Below, piece by piece: positions 47,101 through 58,078 of a DNA stretch of 64,000 nucleotides (position 1 is its first letter; the number at the start of each line of letters is the position of its first letter). The stretch is from DATARR01 sp044868005 (GTDB lineage: Bacteria; Acidobacteriota; Thermoanaerobaculia; Multivoradales; UBA5704), in contig JBIOVX010000131.1 of assembly GCA_044868005.1 (NCBI GenBank), forward strand, positions 9,842-73,841. Direction: 5' to 3'. The notes under the pieces were generated by a model that worked only from the letters and a program-made list of their open reading frames with translations, was not told where the DNA came from and did not search any database. Position numbers and translations under genes: made by a program.

Positions 47101-47672
47101 GTTCCCCCTCTCCGGTTACGGAGAGGGGGCCAGGGGCTGAGGCTTCGGAGGGTAGGCCGCTCCCATCTCCACCGGACCTCCGGGCCTTCCTCCGCGAGCG
47201 CCTGCCCGACTTCATGGTGCCCGCCTTGTTCGTCGACCTGCCGGCCCTGCCGCTCACCCCGAGCGGCAAGGTGGACCGCCGCGCGCTGCCGGAGCCGGAG
47301 GGAGCGCGGGCCGAGCTGGCCGCCGCCTACGAGGCCCCGCGCACCGAGCTGGAGCGCGTCATCGCCGGCGTCTGGCGCGAGCTGCTGGGCGTCGAGCGCA
47401 TCGGCCTGCACGACAACCTCTTCGATCTCGGCGCTCACTCGCTGCTCATCGTGCGCGCTCACTCCCGCCTGCGCGAGGCGCTGGGCCGCGAGCTGACCGT
47501 CGTCGACCTCTTCCGCCACTCGAGCGTCGGAGCGCTGGCCCGCCACCTCAGCCAGGAAGAGGAGAAGCCCACGTTCCAGGAGGTCAAGACCCTGGCGCAA
47601 CAACAGAAGGCGGCGCTCGGCCGCCAGCGGCAGGCCATGGAGCGCCTGCGCAAGAAAACACCCAAGGAGTAG
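41139..47672 (+). CDS. NRPS, C-A(Gly)-PCP-C-A-PCP (two modules)
   Basis: This 2177-residue synthetase has an acidic N-terminal segment (AEEPEEPEAF), C1 (HHLVSDG ~168), A1 (YTSGSTGRPKG ~642, NGKVDLRAL ~974), PCP1 (~1027), C2 (HHIVSDG ~1221), A2 (YTSGSTGKPKG ~1688, SGKVDRRAL ~2042) and PCP2 (GAHSLL ~2098). The A1 pocket reads DILQLGLVWK, nearly identical to the glycine code DILQLGLIWK. The A2 pocket reads DTEDIGTIVK; the acidic positions recall Lys-type codes but the assignment is weak. A2 carries two odd in-frame insertions: a repetitive KDLKDNKDLRDE / LLSLSSLPSL stretch before motif A3, and a DNA palindrome before A10. PCP2 (SLLIVRAHSRL, VVDLFRHSS) and the long basic tail mirror the end of the first NRPS, which also feeds a PKS. 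The ATG overlaps the previous stop as ATGA. Confidence 0.96.
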   Translation: MTEIRLEPAELEELSPERRELLDLLLAEEPEEPEAFPLSPQQRGMWLAARMDPESPAYVIGMSLRLTGQLDRGALRRALAEVVRRHEALRMRFAEIAGEPFQIPEPSVEVPLPLVDLRALPRSARTAEARRLGEEAGQRPFDLERGPVLRAQLVRTAEEEHAVLFSVHHLVSDGWSMGLLVREVAALYAAFAQGRPSPLPELAFQYLDYVDWQREHLSGEVLAGQLAWWQEQLVDAPDLDLPVDHRPAAAGFRGASRPMAPPPVAMADFRRLCQRHGATPFMVLLAVFETLLHRYSGQDDFVVGTAVANRRLRELEDLIGLFVNTLALRADLADDPSFHDFLDRVKAGTLEAFARQDLPFERLVTELGIRRVPGRSPLFQIFFQVQNVPLSSLALPGLSLSGSEREKETAEFDLVVALRDTPETIVGDWTFRTDLFEAATVVRMARQFGVLLAGAVAGEERRLSALPLLAQAERHQLRREWNAAPEPAWAGPVHELLAFQAARTPGAVAVVCRGEPLSYGDLDLRAGRLAGRLRALGVGPEEPVALSMDRSLEMVVALLGIWKAGGAYLPLDPAYPPERLGFMLESSGARVLLAQQGGAPFEPPRGWQGEVLALPPGGDLPGEPAAVPAAETGPDNLAYILYTSGSTGRPKGVPVTHRALANFLGAMRQRPGLAPEDVLVAVTSLSFDIAGLELWLPLLTGAHVVLATREEAADGLLLCKLVEESGATIVQGTPATWRLLIEAGWQGRSGFKALCGGEAFPPDLAASLVKRCGSVWNLYGPTETTVWSSAAEVTGSLQGPVSIGRSIDATGLYVVDRHGREAPLGVPGELLIGGAGVARGYLGRPELTAERFVPDPFGKTVGERLYRTGDLARWRVDGRLECLGRIDHQIKLRGFRIELGEIETALARLPGVAQAAAAVRGEGEERRLVAWVVPRPGAGSLDTAEMRAALRRSLPEYMVPTVVMAIQALPLTSNGKVDLRALPDPGRPEPAAHVAPRDAVEEELAAIWTRLLKVERVGVHDNFFALGGHSLLGTRVLAALRGTFGVEIPLRILFQQPTVAELALVLAEARGGAAPADRIPRLSRNIDRFPVSPSQLREWLLDRLLPGVGAYNIPGATRVVGTLDIGILLLSLRQIVRRHESLRTTFIEGPDEPLQVIAPDLELAVPLADLSALPVEVREEEVRRLSHEELREPFDLARGPLLRVRLLRVAEREHLVLFTIHHIVSDGWSMGIFSRELAALYAAFSQGRPSPLPELPVQYADFAVWQRRRLEGEGLHEQLDYWRRQLAEVPPLELATDRPRPPVQRFEGAKQPFSLSPELSADLKDLAQRQGVSLFMTLLAGFAALLARYSGQEDFAVGTFAGNRNRTELEGLIGFFINSLVLRLRPAGEASFRRLMAESRDVILGAFAHQDVPFERLLEAMHVERDLSRTPLFQVMLVFQSFPAAAVEVSGVRLEPLAVANDHSDFDLSLWLGEGAGGVDGYFSYGVRVFDRATIARLGTHLEVLLRGAVADPELPLRDLPLLTGPEREQLLDWSAGPPAPPAAQRVEALFAARAKTSPGAPALEWDGGRLTYAELDRRSDALAARLRGLGVGPEVLVGLAVERSPEMAVALLGVLKAGGAYLPLDPAYPEARREFMIEDAGVALVLENKDLKDNKDLRDEESLSMASLLSLSSLPSLDSAHPAYVIYTSGSTGKPKGVVVEHRSLAAYTAGAIGAFSLTPEDRVLQFASISFDTSGEEIYPALASGATLVLRPDGMASSIAHFLREVERLRITVLDLPTAFWHELVAGLGTEGEMPACVRLVILGGEKALPERVAQWRRRVGSGVRLLNTYGPTEATIVSTRRDLTAGPDEAPIGRPIPGAFAHVLDRWGAPVPAGVPGELHVGGAGLARGYLRRPEVTAERFVPDPFGSPGARLYKTGDLVRWLPSGDLEFLGRVDHQVKLRGFRVELGEIETALRSHPAVRDATVVLWPGPGGDPRLVAYTVQDRSPSPVTERGPGAEASEGRPLPSPPDLRAFLRERLPDFMVPALFVDLPALPLTPSGKVDRRALPEPEGARAELAAAYEAPRTELERVIAGVWRELLGVERIGLHDNLFDLGAHSLLIVRAHSRLREALGRELTVVDLFRHSSVGALARHLSQEEEKPTFQEVKTLAQQQKAALGRQRQAMERLRKKTPKE
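46085..46172. repeat. Low-complexity AAGGAC / GTCCC inverted repeats inside an A domain
   Basis: Between motifs A2 and A3 of the second A domain, repeated AAGGAC units are followed by four 9-base GTCCCTGYY-type units. The two halves are roughly inverse complements and could form a hairpin. They translate to a hydrophilic stretch and then a Ser/Leu-rich stretch that is absent from the other A domains of the cluster. The right half is the reverse complement of the 942-977 element. Confidence 0.6.
47104..47129. repeat. REP-like palindrome inserted in frame in an A domain
   Basis: A perfect 11-base stem (CCCCCTCTCCG / CGGAGAGGGGG) encloses a GTTA loop, with CCAGGGGCTGAGG following. Palindromes of this composition are common intergenic REP-like elements. 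Here it is inside the coding sequence between motifs A9 and A10 and encodes a proline/serine/glycine-rich linker (SPSPVTERGPGAEAS). Confidence 0.65.
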
Positions 47673-47674
47673 GA

Positions 47675-52035
<4,361 letters not shown>

Positions 52036-52039
<4 letters not shown>

Positions 52040-53256
52040 GGCTCCGCTCTTTTCAGTGCCTCAACGGTTACGTTCGCGCCCTGCGCCAGCTCGTTCCGGA
52101 TCAACCGTCCCAGCCGGCGGATGGCTTCCTTGATGCGCTCCGGCGGATGGTTCGTGAAGCTCAGGCGCATGCAGCGGCTGGCGTGGCGCGGATCGCCGGC
52201 GCAGAACGTCGCGCCCGGGCTGAAAGCGACGCGCTCGGTCTCCACCGCGGTCCGCAGCAACTCGGTGGTGTCCACGCCCGGCGGCAGCTCGGCCCAGACG
52301 AACATGCCGCTGGTAGGCTGATTCCAGCGCACCTCAGGGGGGAAGTAGGCGCGCAGGGCCGCGAGCAGGGCGTCGCGCCGGCGGCGATACTCGGCGCGCA
52401 CCGCTTCCAGGTGGCCGGGAAGGTGCCCCGCCCCGAGATAGGCCGAGATCATGCGATGGCTGAAGGAGGGCGTGTCGATATCGGCGCCGTGCTTGAGGAG
52501 CGACAGGCGGCCGGTCAGCCGCGCGGGCACGACCAGCCAGCCCGCCCGCAGCGCCGGCGCCAGGATCTTAGAGAAGGATCCCAGGTAGAAAACCCACTCC
52601 TCCTCGAAGCTGCGCAGCGGCGGCGCCGGCGCCTCGCCGTAGTAGAGGAATCCGTAGGTATCGTCCTCCAGCACCGGCACGCGGTATCGGCACGCCAGCG
52701 CGGCGAGGCGTTGCCGGACCTCGACGCTCAGGCTGACGCCTAGGGGATTGTGCCCGTCGGGGATGACGTAGAGGTACGCCGGCCGGGCGCCGCGCGCGAG
52801 CAGGGCAGCGACCTCGTCGACGTCGATGCCCGTCGTCGCATCGGCCGAGACCGTCAGGAACCGCGGGTTCCGCGACCTGGCCGCCATCTGGATGCCGTCG
52901 TAGACGGCCCACTCGATCATCACTTCCGCGCCCGGCTCGACCAGCAGCCGACTCACGAGATCCATCCCTTGCTGGGCGCCCGAGGTGAGGAAGATCTGCT
53001 CTTCCGTGCAGCGGACGCCCCGCATTGCCATGAGCTGGACGATCTGGGTCTTGAGCGGCCGGTAGGGGAGCCCGTACTGCAGTGAGGACGCCTCGGCGGC
53101 GAGGACGCGGGCAGCCCCTTCGGCAAGCGCCTGCCGCGGGAACAGCTCGGCCGCAGGGAGTCCGAGCGCGAGCGAGAGGACGCCCGGCCGGGAGGCCAGA
53201 TCCATGATCTCGCGCAGGGCTAGCCCGGGGGAGCGGCTGGAGAGGTTCGGCATCAT
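52036..53256 (-). CDS. PLP-dependent aminotransferase, class I/II (LysN/Aro8-like)
   Basis: This protein of about 406 residues transfers amino groups using pyridoxal phosphate. Visible motifs are the PDGHNPLG substrate loop, LEDDTYG, and SFSKILAPALRAGW, which holds the PLP-binding lysine. There is no N-terminal DNA-binding domain, so it is a free aminotransferase rather than a MocR regulator. LysN/Aro8 relatives act on aminoadipate and aromatic or branched 2-oxo acids. It converges on the terminal PKS gene. It may therefore transaminate the aldehyde released by the TD domain, or make an aminoadipate-like residue for the Lys2-type A domain; both are inference. The ATG at 53256 was chosen because family similarity starts just after it (LSSRSPGLALREIMD); an ATG at 53340 would add a poorly supported extension. 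Confidence 0.88.
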
Positions 53257-53364
53257 CGGCGCTGGGCGACCCCACAACGTGAAGTGCCCAGGCTCGGACC
53301 TCACGGGACACCGCTGAAGGGCCGCGGGGAAGATTGCCATGGCGGCCGGGCTTAGCGCCTGATG

Positions 53365-53373
53365 TGGTAAAAT
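53365..53373 (+). promoter_or_regulatory. Candidate extended -10 element for tRNA-Glu
   Basis: TGG-TAAAAT matches an extended -10 box about 47 bases before the tRNA. It is an AT-rich island in GC-rich sequence. No convincing -35 box is visible, so the assignment is weak. Confidence 0.35.
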
Positions 53374-53419
53374 TGCCCATGGGCGCCGCCTCTTCGCGGC
53401 GCTCGCTGTTCCTTCCCAC

Positions 53420-53495
53420 GTCCCCATCGTCTAGTGGACTAGGACTCTGCCCTTTCAAGGCAGCAACACGGGTTCGAATCCCGTTGGGGATACCA
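53420..53495 (+). tRNA. tRNA-Glu (anticodon UUC)
   Basis: The 76-base gene has a GTCCCCA / TGGGGAT acceptor stem with one G-U pair, an anticodon stem CTGCC / GGCAG around the loop CTTTCAA (anticodon TTC), a T-arm with GGTTCGAATCC, and an encoded CCA end. It lies between the secondary-metabolite genes and the ADOP permease, where mobile DNA could integrate. Confidence 0.96.
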
Positions 53496-53810
53496 CCTTC
53501 TGCTATGCCCCGCCGTCGCAGTGGTACATCGCGCCGGCACGTTCCTGGAGGTGTCACGAAAGGTGAGGTTCGTGCACTGTCTAGTTAGCAGTGAGATGTG
53601 GTCTCAGGCAGGTTGAGCTGCTGCACTGTATGAGTATCGCCAGGGAATCTGAAGTCCCTCGTCGGTTTTGGCGCTGTGCTGTCGGGCCAGGGCTCGCTCT
53701 GTTCGCGTTGCTCCCTCTTGGGCGGTCTGCCCGCCGCTAGCTAGTTTGCCGCAGGTTGAAACCTGGCCCGGCCGCGGCCATACAACAGGACGATTGACGG
53801 GATAACCCCT
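53496..53810. other. Intergenic region between tRNA-Glu and permease
   Basis: No convincing gene is seen in these 315 bases. Short frames exist on both strands but lack ribosome sites and recognisable motifs. I did not find a second copy of the tRNA 3' end here that would mark an attachment site. It probably holds the permease promoter. Confidence 0.5.
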
Positions 53811-56267
53811 ATGGACACATTCTTCCAAGACCTCAAACAATCGCTGCGGATGTTCGCGCAGAGCCCGGCGTTCACGCTGGCGGCCGTGGCGGCCCTGACT
53901 CTCGGCATCGGTGTCAATACCGCGATCTTCTCCGTCGTCAATGCGGTGCTGCTGCGGCCCCTATCGATACCGGATCCCGATCGCATGGTGATGTTCGTCA
54001 GCACCTCGCCGGAGGGGCAGGGGACAGGGGCTTCGCCGGCCAAGTTCCAACACTTCCGCCAGCAGACGAGCGTCGTCCAGGACGTCGCGGCGTTCCGGGA
54101 GGGCATCGTCAACTTCACGGGCGGCAGCTTCCCGGAGCAGCTCAAGTCGGACATCGTCTCGGCGGACTACTTCCGTCTCTTCGGCGTGTCGACCGTTCTC
54201 GGCCGCACCTTCACGGCGGCGGAGGACCGTCCGGGGGGGCCGCGCGTCGTCGTCCTCGGCCACGGCTTCTGGGCCCGGCGCTTCAACCGCGACCCGAACA
54301 TCGTCGGCAAGACGATCTCGCTGAGCAACGAGCCGTACACCGTCATTGGCGTCCTGCGCGAATTCAACATCGAGGAATTCGGGGTGTCGCCGCAGGTCTG
54401 GATCCCGTTTCAGCTCGATCCGCACACGACGGACCAGGGCCAATACTTCGTCTCGGGGGGCCGGCTGAAGCCCGGTGTCACCCTCGAGCAGGCGCAGGTG
54501 CGGCTGAAGCTTTCGGCGGCGGGCTACAAGCGCAAGTTTCCCGACATCCTCGGGCCGCAGGACAGCTTCACCGTGCAGCCGATCCGCGAGGTCCTGGTCA
54601 GCGACGTCCGTTCGTCGCTGCTCGTGCTCGCCGGCGCGGTGAGCTTCGTGCTGCTGATCGCCTGCGCCAACGTCGCCAACCTCCTCCTCGTGCGCGCCAC
54701 GGGCCGGCGGCGTGAGATGGCGATCCGCACGGCGATCGGCGGCTCGCGCGGCCGCCTCATCCGCCAGGTGCTGACGGAGAGCGCCGTGCTGGCGCTGGCC
54801 GGCGGCGCGCTGGGCCTGCTCCTCGGCGTCATCGGCATCCGCGCGCTGCTCGCCATCAACACGGCGGATCTCCCCCGCGTCGGGGAGAACGGCTCGCTGG
54901 TGGGCGTCGATTGGCACGTCCTCGTCTTCACCCTGGCCGTCTCGCTGTTCACGGCCGTCCTCTTCGGCCTGATTCCGGCGTTGCAGAGCTCGCGCACCGA
55001 TCTCACCTCGTCGCTCAAGGAGGGCGGCGGCCGCGCCGGCACCGGCTTCCGGCAGAACAAGGCGCGCTCGCTGCTGGTGGTGACGGAAGTCGCGCTGGCC
55101 TTGATCCTGCTCATCGCCTCGGCTCTGCTCATCCGCACCGCGGTGGCGCTCAACCGCGTCGAGCCGGGTTTCGACACCAAGAACGTGCTGACGATGCGCA
55201 TGTCGCTCACCGGGCCGCGGTACCTCAAATCCGAGACCGTCGAGCAACTGGTCCGCGACGGCGTCGAGCGCCTGCGCGCCGTGCCGGGCGTGGTCGAAGC
55301 GAGCGCCACCTGCTGCGTGCCGCTGGAGGGAGGCTATGGCCTGCCGTTCCGCATCGTCGGCCGACCCGCCGAAGGTCCCTTCCACGGTCACGGCGCCTGG
55401 TTGACGGTCTCGTCCGGCTACTTCGAGGTGTTCAAGATCCCCGTCAAACGCGGCCGTTCGTTCACCGAGCGCGACGACAGCCGCTCGCCCGCCGCCGTCG
55501 TCATCAACGAGGCCATGGCGAAGCAGTATTGGCCAGAAAGCGACCCGCTGGGCGAGCGGCTCCTCATCGGGCGCGGCCTCATGCGCGAGTTCGACAACGA
55601 GCCCGAGCGCCAGATCATCGGCGTCGTCGGCGATACCCGCGGCGGTGGCCTGAACAGCGACCCCGCCCCGGCGATGTACGTCCCCCAGGCCCAGATGCCG
55701 GACGCCGCCAATGCCCTGAACGTCGGCATCTCACCCATCGCCTGGGTCATCCGCACCCGGGTGCCGCCCTATTCCCTGCGGGACCAGATCCAGGAGCAGC
55801 TCCGGCAGGCCACGGGGCTGCCCGTGGCCGACATCCGATCGATGGACCAGGTCGTCTCTCTCTCCATCTCCCGCCAGCGGTTCAACATGTGGCTGATGAC
55901 GGTGTTCGGGGTCTCCGCGCTGCTGCTGGCCGCGATCGGCATCTACGGCCTCATGGCCTATTCGGTCGAGCAGCGGACGCAGGAGATCGGCATCCGTCTC
56001 GCCCTCGGCGCGCGGGCGGCGCAGGTCAAAAACATGGTGGTGTTCCAGGGGATGATGCTGGCGTTGGTAGGCGTTGTCGTCGGCATCGCCGCTGCTTTCA
56101 GCCTGGCGCGCTTCATGGCCGCGTTCCTCTTCGGCGTCGGCACGCGGGACCCCTTGGTCTTCGTCGGCGTGCCCCTGCTGCTGAGCGCCGTCGCCTTCTT
56201 CGCCGTCTGGCTGCCGGCCCGCCGCGCGAGCCGCGTCGATCCTATCATCGCCTTGCGCTACGAGTAG
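53811..56267 (+). CDS. ADOP-family FtsX/MacB-type ABC transporter permease
   Basis: This 818-residue inner-membrane protein has the architecture of the acidobacterial orphan permeases: an N-terminal helix (~20-45), a large periplasmic MacB-type domain (~50-265), a bundle of FtsX helices with MAIRTAIGGSRGRLIRQ (~300), a second periplasmic domain and a final FtsX bundle with QEIGIRLALGARAAQVK (~725). This is two FtsX repeats in one chain. No ATP-binding subunit is adjacent, as is usual for this family. Such proteins may move lipids or peptides or transmit force across the envelope, but their substrates are largely unknown. A role in exporting the lipopeptide is possible because of proximity, but the tRNA and 315 bases separate it from the cluster. 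The ATG has only a weak ribosome site. Confidence 0.92.
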   Translation: MDTFFQDLKQSLRMFAQSPAFTLAAVAALTLGIGVNTAIFSVVNAVLLRPLSIPDPDRMVMFVSTSPEGQGTGASPAKFQHFRQQTSVVQDVAAFREGIVNFTGGSFPEQLKSDIVSADYFRLFGVSTVLGRTFTAAEDRPGGPRVVVLGHGFWARRFNRDPNIVGKTISLSNEPYTVIGVLREFNIEEFGVSPQVWIPFQLDPHTTDQGQYFVSGGRLKPGVTLEQAQVRLKLSAAGYKRKFPDILGPQDSFTVQPIREVLVSDVRSSLLVLAGAVSFVLLIACANVANLLLVRATGRRREMAIRTAIGGSRGRLIRQVLTESAVLALAGGALGLLLGVIGIRALLAINTADLPRVGENGSLVGVDWHVLVFTLAVSLFTAVLFGLIPALQSSRTDLTSSLKEGGGRAGTGFRQNKARSLLVVTEVALALILLIASALLIRTAVALNRVEPGFDTKNVLTMRMSLTGPRYLKSETVEQLVRDGVERLRAVPGVVEASATCCVPLEGGYGLPFRIVGRPAEGPFHGHGAWLTVSSGYFEVFKIPVKRGRSFTERDDSRSPAAVVINEAMAKQYWPESDPLGERLLIGRGLMREFDNEPERQIIGVVGDTRGGGLNSDPAPAMYVPQAQMPDAANALNVGISPIAWVIRTRVPPYSLRDQIQEQLRQATGLPVADIRSMDQVVSLSISRQRFNMWLMTVFGVSALLLAAIGIYGLMAYSVEQRTQEIGIRLALGARAAQVKNMVVFQGMMLALVGVVVGIAAAFSLARFMAAFLFGVGTRDPLVFVGVPLLLSAVAFFAVWLPARRASRVDPIIALRYE

Positions 56268-56269
56268 GG

Positions 56270-56307
56270 GCCAGATGGCCTCTGGCGATTCGCCCGGATC
56301 TGCCGGG
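56270..56307. terminator. Two short stem-loops after the permease gene
   Basis: GCCAGA-TGGCC-TCTGGC (56270-56286) and CCCGG-ATCTG-CCGGG (56293-56307) follow the permease stop immediately. Neither has a clear U-tract, so they are only weak candidates for termination or transcript-end stabilisation. Confidence 0.35.
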
Positions 56308-56395
56308 TCGCCAACGTCATGCGGCCTTACCTCGAGTCCGTTATGTGAGCTTGCCCAGCTCCAGAACATCCGGGTCTCGGCACTCCAGAGGGTTC

Positions 56396-56827
56396 TTAGT
56401 TCGCCGCTTCGGCAACTGGCACATGTAGGTGGATAGGCAGATGCCGCGCATAATCTGGGAAGTCACCGTCGGTCGTAAAGATCGGCACCCCATTCCGATA
56501 GGCCAGAGCACAGATCAGCATGTCGATGTGGGAGCCGGTGATTCCGTGCGACCGACAGAGATTGAAGAACCGCGCCGCCTGGTCGTAGTCTCCCGGAAGG
56601 ATTTCGAGGTAGCGAAAGGATGAAAGCCTCTCTTGTAGAGCCTCGAACATCTTCCCACTTCGAACGCCCGATAGGACTTCCTGGCGAATCGGTCCGGCGA
56701 GGACGGCTCGTCTCGAGGTGACGAGTCGCTCCCACTCCTCAACTAGTCCCCTCTTCTCCGGAGAGAGCTGCTGAGAGCGCCGCCGAAGAGCCAGCGACCA
56801 GATGGTGGTGTCGACGAGGACGGTCAC
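56396..56827 (-). CDS. vapC: VapC-type PIN-domain ribonuclease toxin
   Basis: This 143-residue toxin is a PIN-domain RNase whose acidic metal-binding residues are visible: Asp6 in LVDTTIW, Glu50 in IRQEVLSG, Asp102 in HIDMLICA and Asp120/122 in FTTDGDF. VapC toxins cleave RNA, often tRNA, when freed from the antitoxin. The GTG start overlaps the antitoxin stop as GTGA, the usual coupled arrangement with the antitoxin first. The target RNA cannot be read from sequence. Confidence 0.93.
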   Translation of the reverse strand: MTVLVDTTIWSLALRRRSQQLSPEKRGLVEEWERLVTSRRAVLAGPIRQEVLSGVRSGKMFEALQERLSSFRYLEILPGDYDQAARFFNLCRSHGITGSHIDMLICALAYRNGVPIFTTDGDFPDYARHLPIHLHVPVAEAAN

Positions 56828-57030
56828 CGGGACTTGCGATCACGCAGGCGTTTGGGGTCGTAGTCGTCGTAGTAGTCGACTTTGCCGACCAGGTCCAGAA
56901 TCCCGCGCTGCTTACGGGCCTGGACGTATTCCTTGAGCGCCGCAGTGACGGCCTCCTTCTTCGTCCGGTGATTCCCCACCTTGACGGCTTCGTCGATCAG
57001 GCGGTCATCGAGGGCAAGATTGGTGGGCAT
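56824..57030 (-). CDS. vapB: VapB-type antitoxin
   Basis: This 68-residue protein has an N-terminal ribbon-helix-helix-like segment (MPTNLALDDRLIDEA, then RTKKEAVTAALKEYV) and an acidic, tyrosine-rich tail (VDYYDDYDPKRL) typical of the toxin-neutralising part. The ATG at 57030 was preferred because an AAGGAG ribosome site ends six bases before it; the ATG at 57036 directly abuts that site. The pair is probably autoregulated through this antitoxin. It may stabilise the locus. Confidence 0.9.
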   Translation of the reverse strand: MPTNLALDDRLIDEAVKVGNHRTKKEAVTAALKEYVQARKQRGILDLVGKVDYYDDYDPKRLRDRKSR

Positions 57031-57171
57031 ACTCATCTCCTTCATCGAAGAGTCTACACATAGGTTTGTGTGAAGTTCAGCCCTTGCTCGGCACGCGCGC
57101 CCCTCGTCCGGCGCCTTCCGCACGGGCGAGGAGAATCGACAATCGGGCCCGTCTCTCGCCGCGCGCGTTAG

Positions 57172-58005
57172 TTAGTCGCGGACGATCCAGTGCGGCACTC
57201 CCTGCGCCGCCAGGAAGGCCTCGGCGCCGGCGCCGGCGAGCATCGTGAGAGTCGCCAGCAATCCGGCTTCGGTACAGCTCCCGCCTGCGACGGTGACTAG
57301 CCGCGGCGCACTGGCAACCGGCCAGCCGGTGCGCGGATCGAGGATGTGGCTGTAGCGCACGCCGTCCTTGAGGAGGAATTTCCGCGCGTCGCCGCTGGTG
57401 CAGATCGCGCCGCGCTCGAGGTCGAGAATCCTGGGCGGTCCCGCCGAGTGGGGATCGTCGATCCCGACCGCCCATGTTTTTCCGTCGGCGCGCGGACGCG
57501 AGAGGACCAGGTCACCCCCCAGGTTGACGAGGCAGCCGAGCCGCGGCGCGGCTTCGAGCAGGGCCCGAGCGGCGCGGTCGGCGGCGTACTCCTTGCCGAA
57601 GCCGCCAAAGTCGAGCTCCATGCCCGGTGGCAGGGTGACGAAGGGACGTTCCCAAGTCACCCGCTGCCAGCCGACGAGCGGCAGGAGCGCCGCGACCTGC
57701 GCCGGGCCGGGAAGGCGATCGCTGCCGTCGAATCGCCAGGCGCGCCGCAGCACGCCGGAGGTGACGTCGAACGCCCCGTCCGAAAGCGCGTGGCAGCGCG
57801 CCGCGAAGTCGAGCAGGTCGGCGGTTTCGCCGTCGACTTCGAAGGGCTCGCCGCCGGCGGCGTGGAGCCGGCCGAGCACGGAATCCGCGCGGTATCGCGA
57901 GAACTTGGCTTCGATGCGGAAGACTTCGGCGGCGGCGATCCCGGTCAGCCGCCGGGTGAGACGAAGGTCCCGGCCTTCGACCAGCACCTCGCAGGGGCTG
58001 GCCAT
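57172..58005 (-). CDS. apbE: ApbE-family FAD:protein FMN transferase
   Basis: This 277-residue enzyme attaches FMN covalently to a Thr/Ser of a target flavoprotein. Family motifs are FSRYRADS near the start, GGFGKEYAAD (the usual GK-G motif with Glu in place of the second Gly), NLGGDL, and the signature SHILDPRTGWPV. It is the last gene of the TlpA-DUF4266-DUF3570-ApbE operon, starting 73 bases after the DUF3570 stop. With the ATG at 58005 no signal peptide is seen, so it may act in the cytoplasm or the true start may be further upstream with a rare codon. No flavinylation target is encoded nearby. Confidence 0.92.
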   Translation of the reverse strand: MASPCEVLVEGRDLRLTRRLTGIAAAEVFRIEAKFSRYRADSVLGRLHAAGGEPFEVDGETADLLDFAARCHALSDGAFDVTSGVLRRAWRFDGSDRLPGPAQVAALLPLVGWQRVTWERPFVTLPPGMELDFGGFGKEYAADRAARALLEAAPRLGCLVNLGGDLVLSRPRADGKTWAVGIDDPHSAGPPRILDLERGAICTSGDARKFLLKDGVRYSHILDPRTGWPVASAPRLVTVAGGSCTEAGLLATLTMLAGAGAEAFLAAQGVPHWIVRD

Positions 58006-58078
58006 GGCGTCGAAGCGGCCGACGCCATGGCCCGAGGCCGATGCGACGGTGAGTGGCGCGCGAGCGCCGCGTGCGCGG

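Noticed and set aside
52040..53427. MocR-type regulator
   Set aside because: The protein is only an aminotransferase fold; no N-terminal GntR winged helix is encoded upstream in frame.
53340..53427. Longer N-terminus for the aminotransferase
   Set aside because: The extra residues overlap the tRNA leader region and do not resemble the family; similarity starts at the ATG at 53256.
53604..53840. Minus-strand small protein or transposase remnant after the tRNA
   Set aside because: It overlaps the permease start, has no ribosome site and no recognisable transposase motif.
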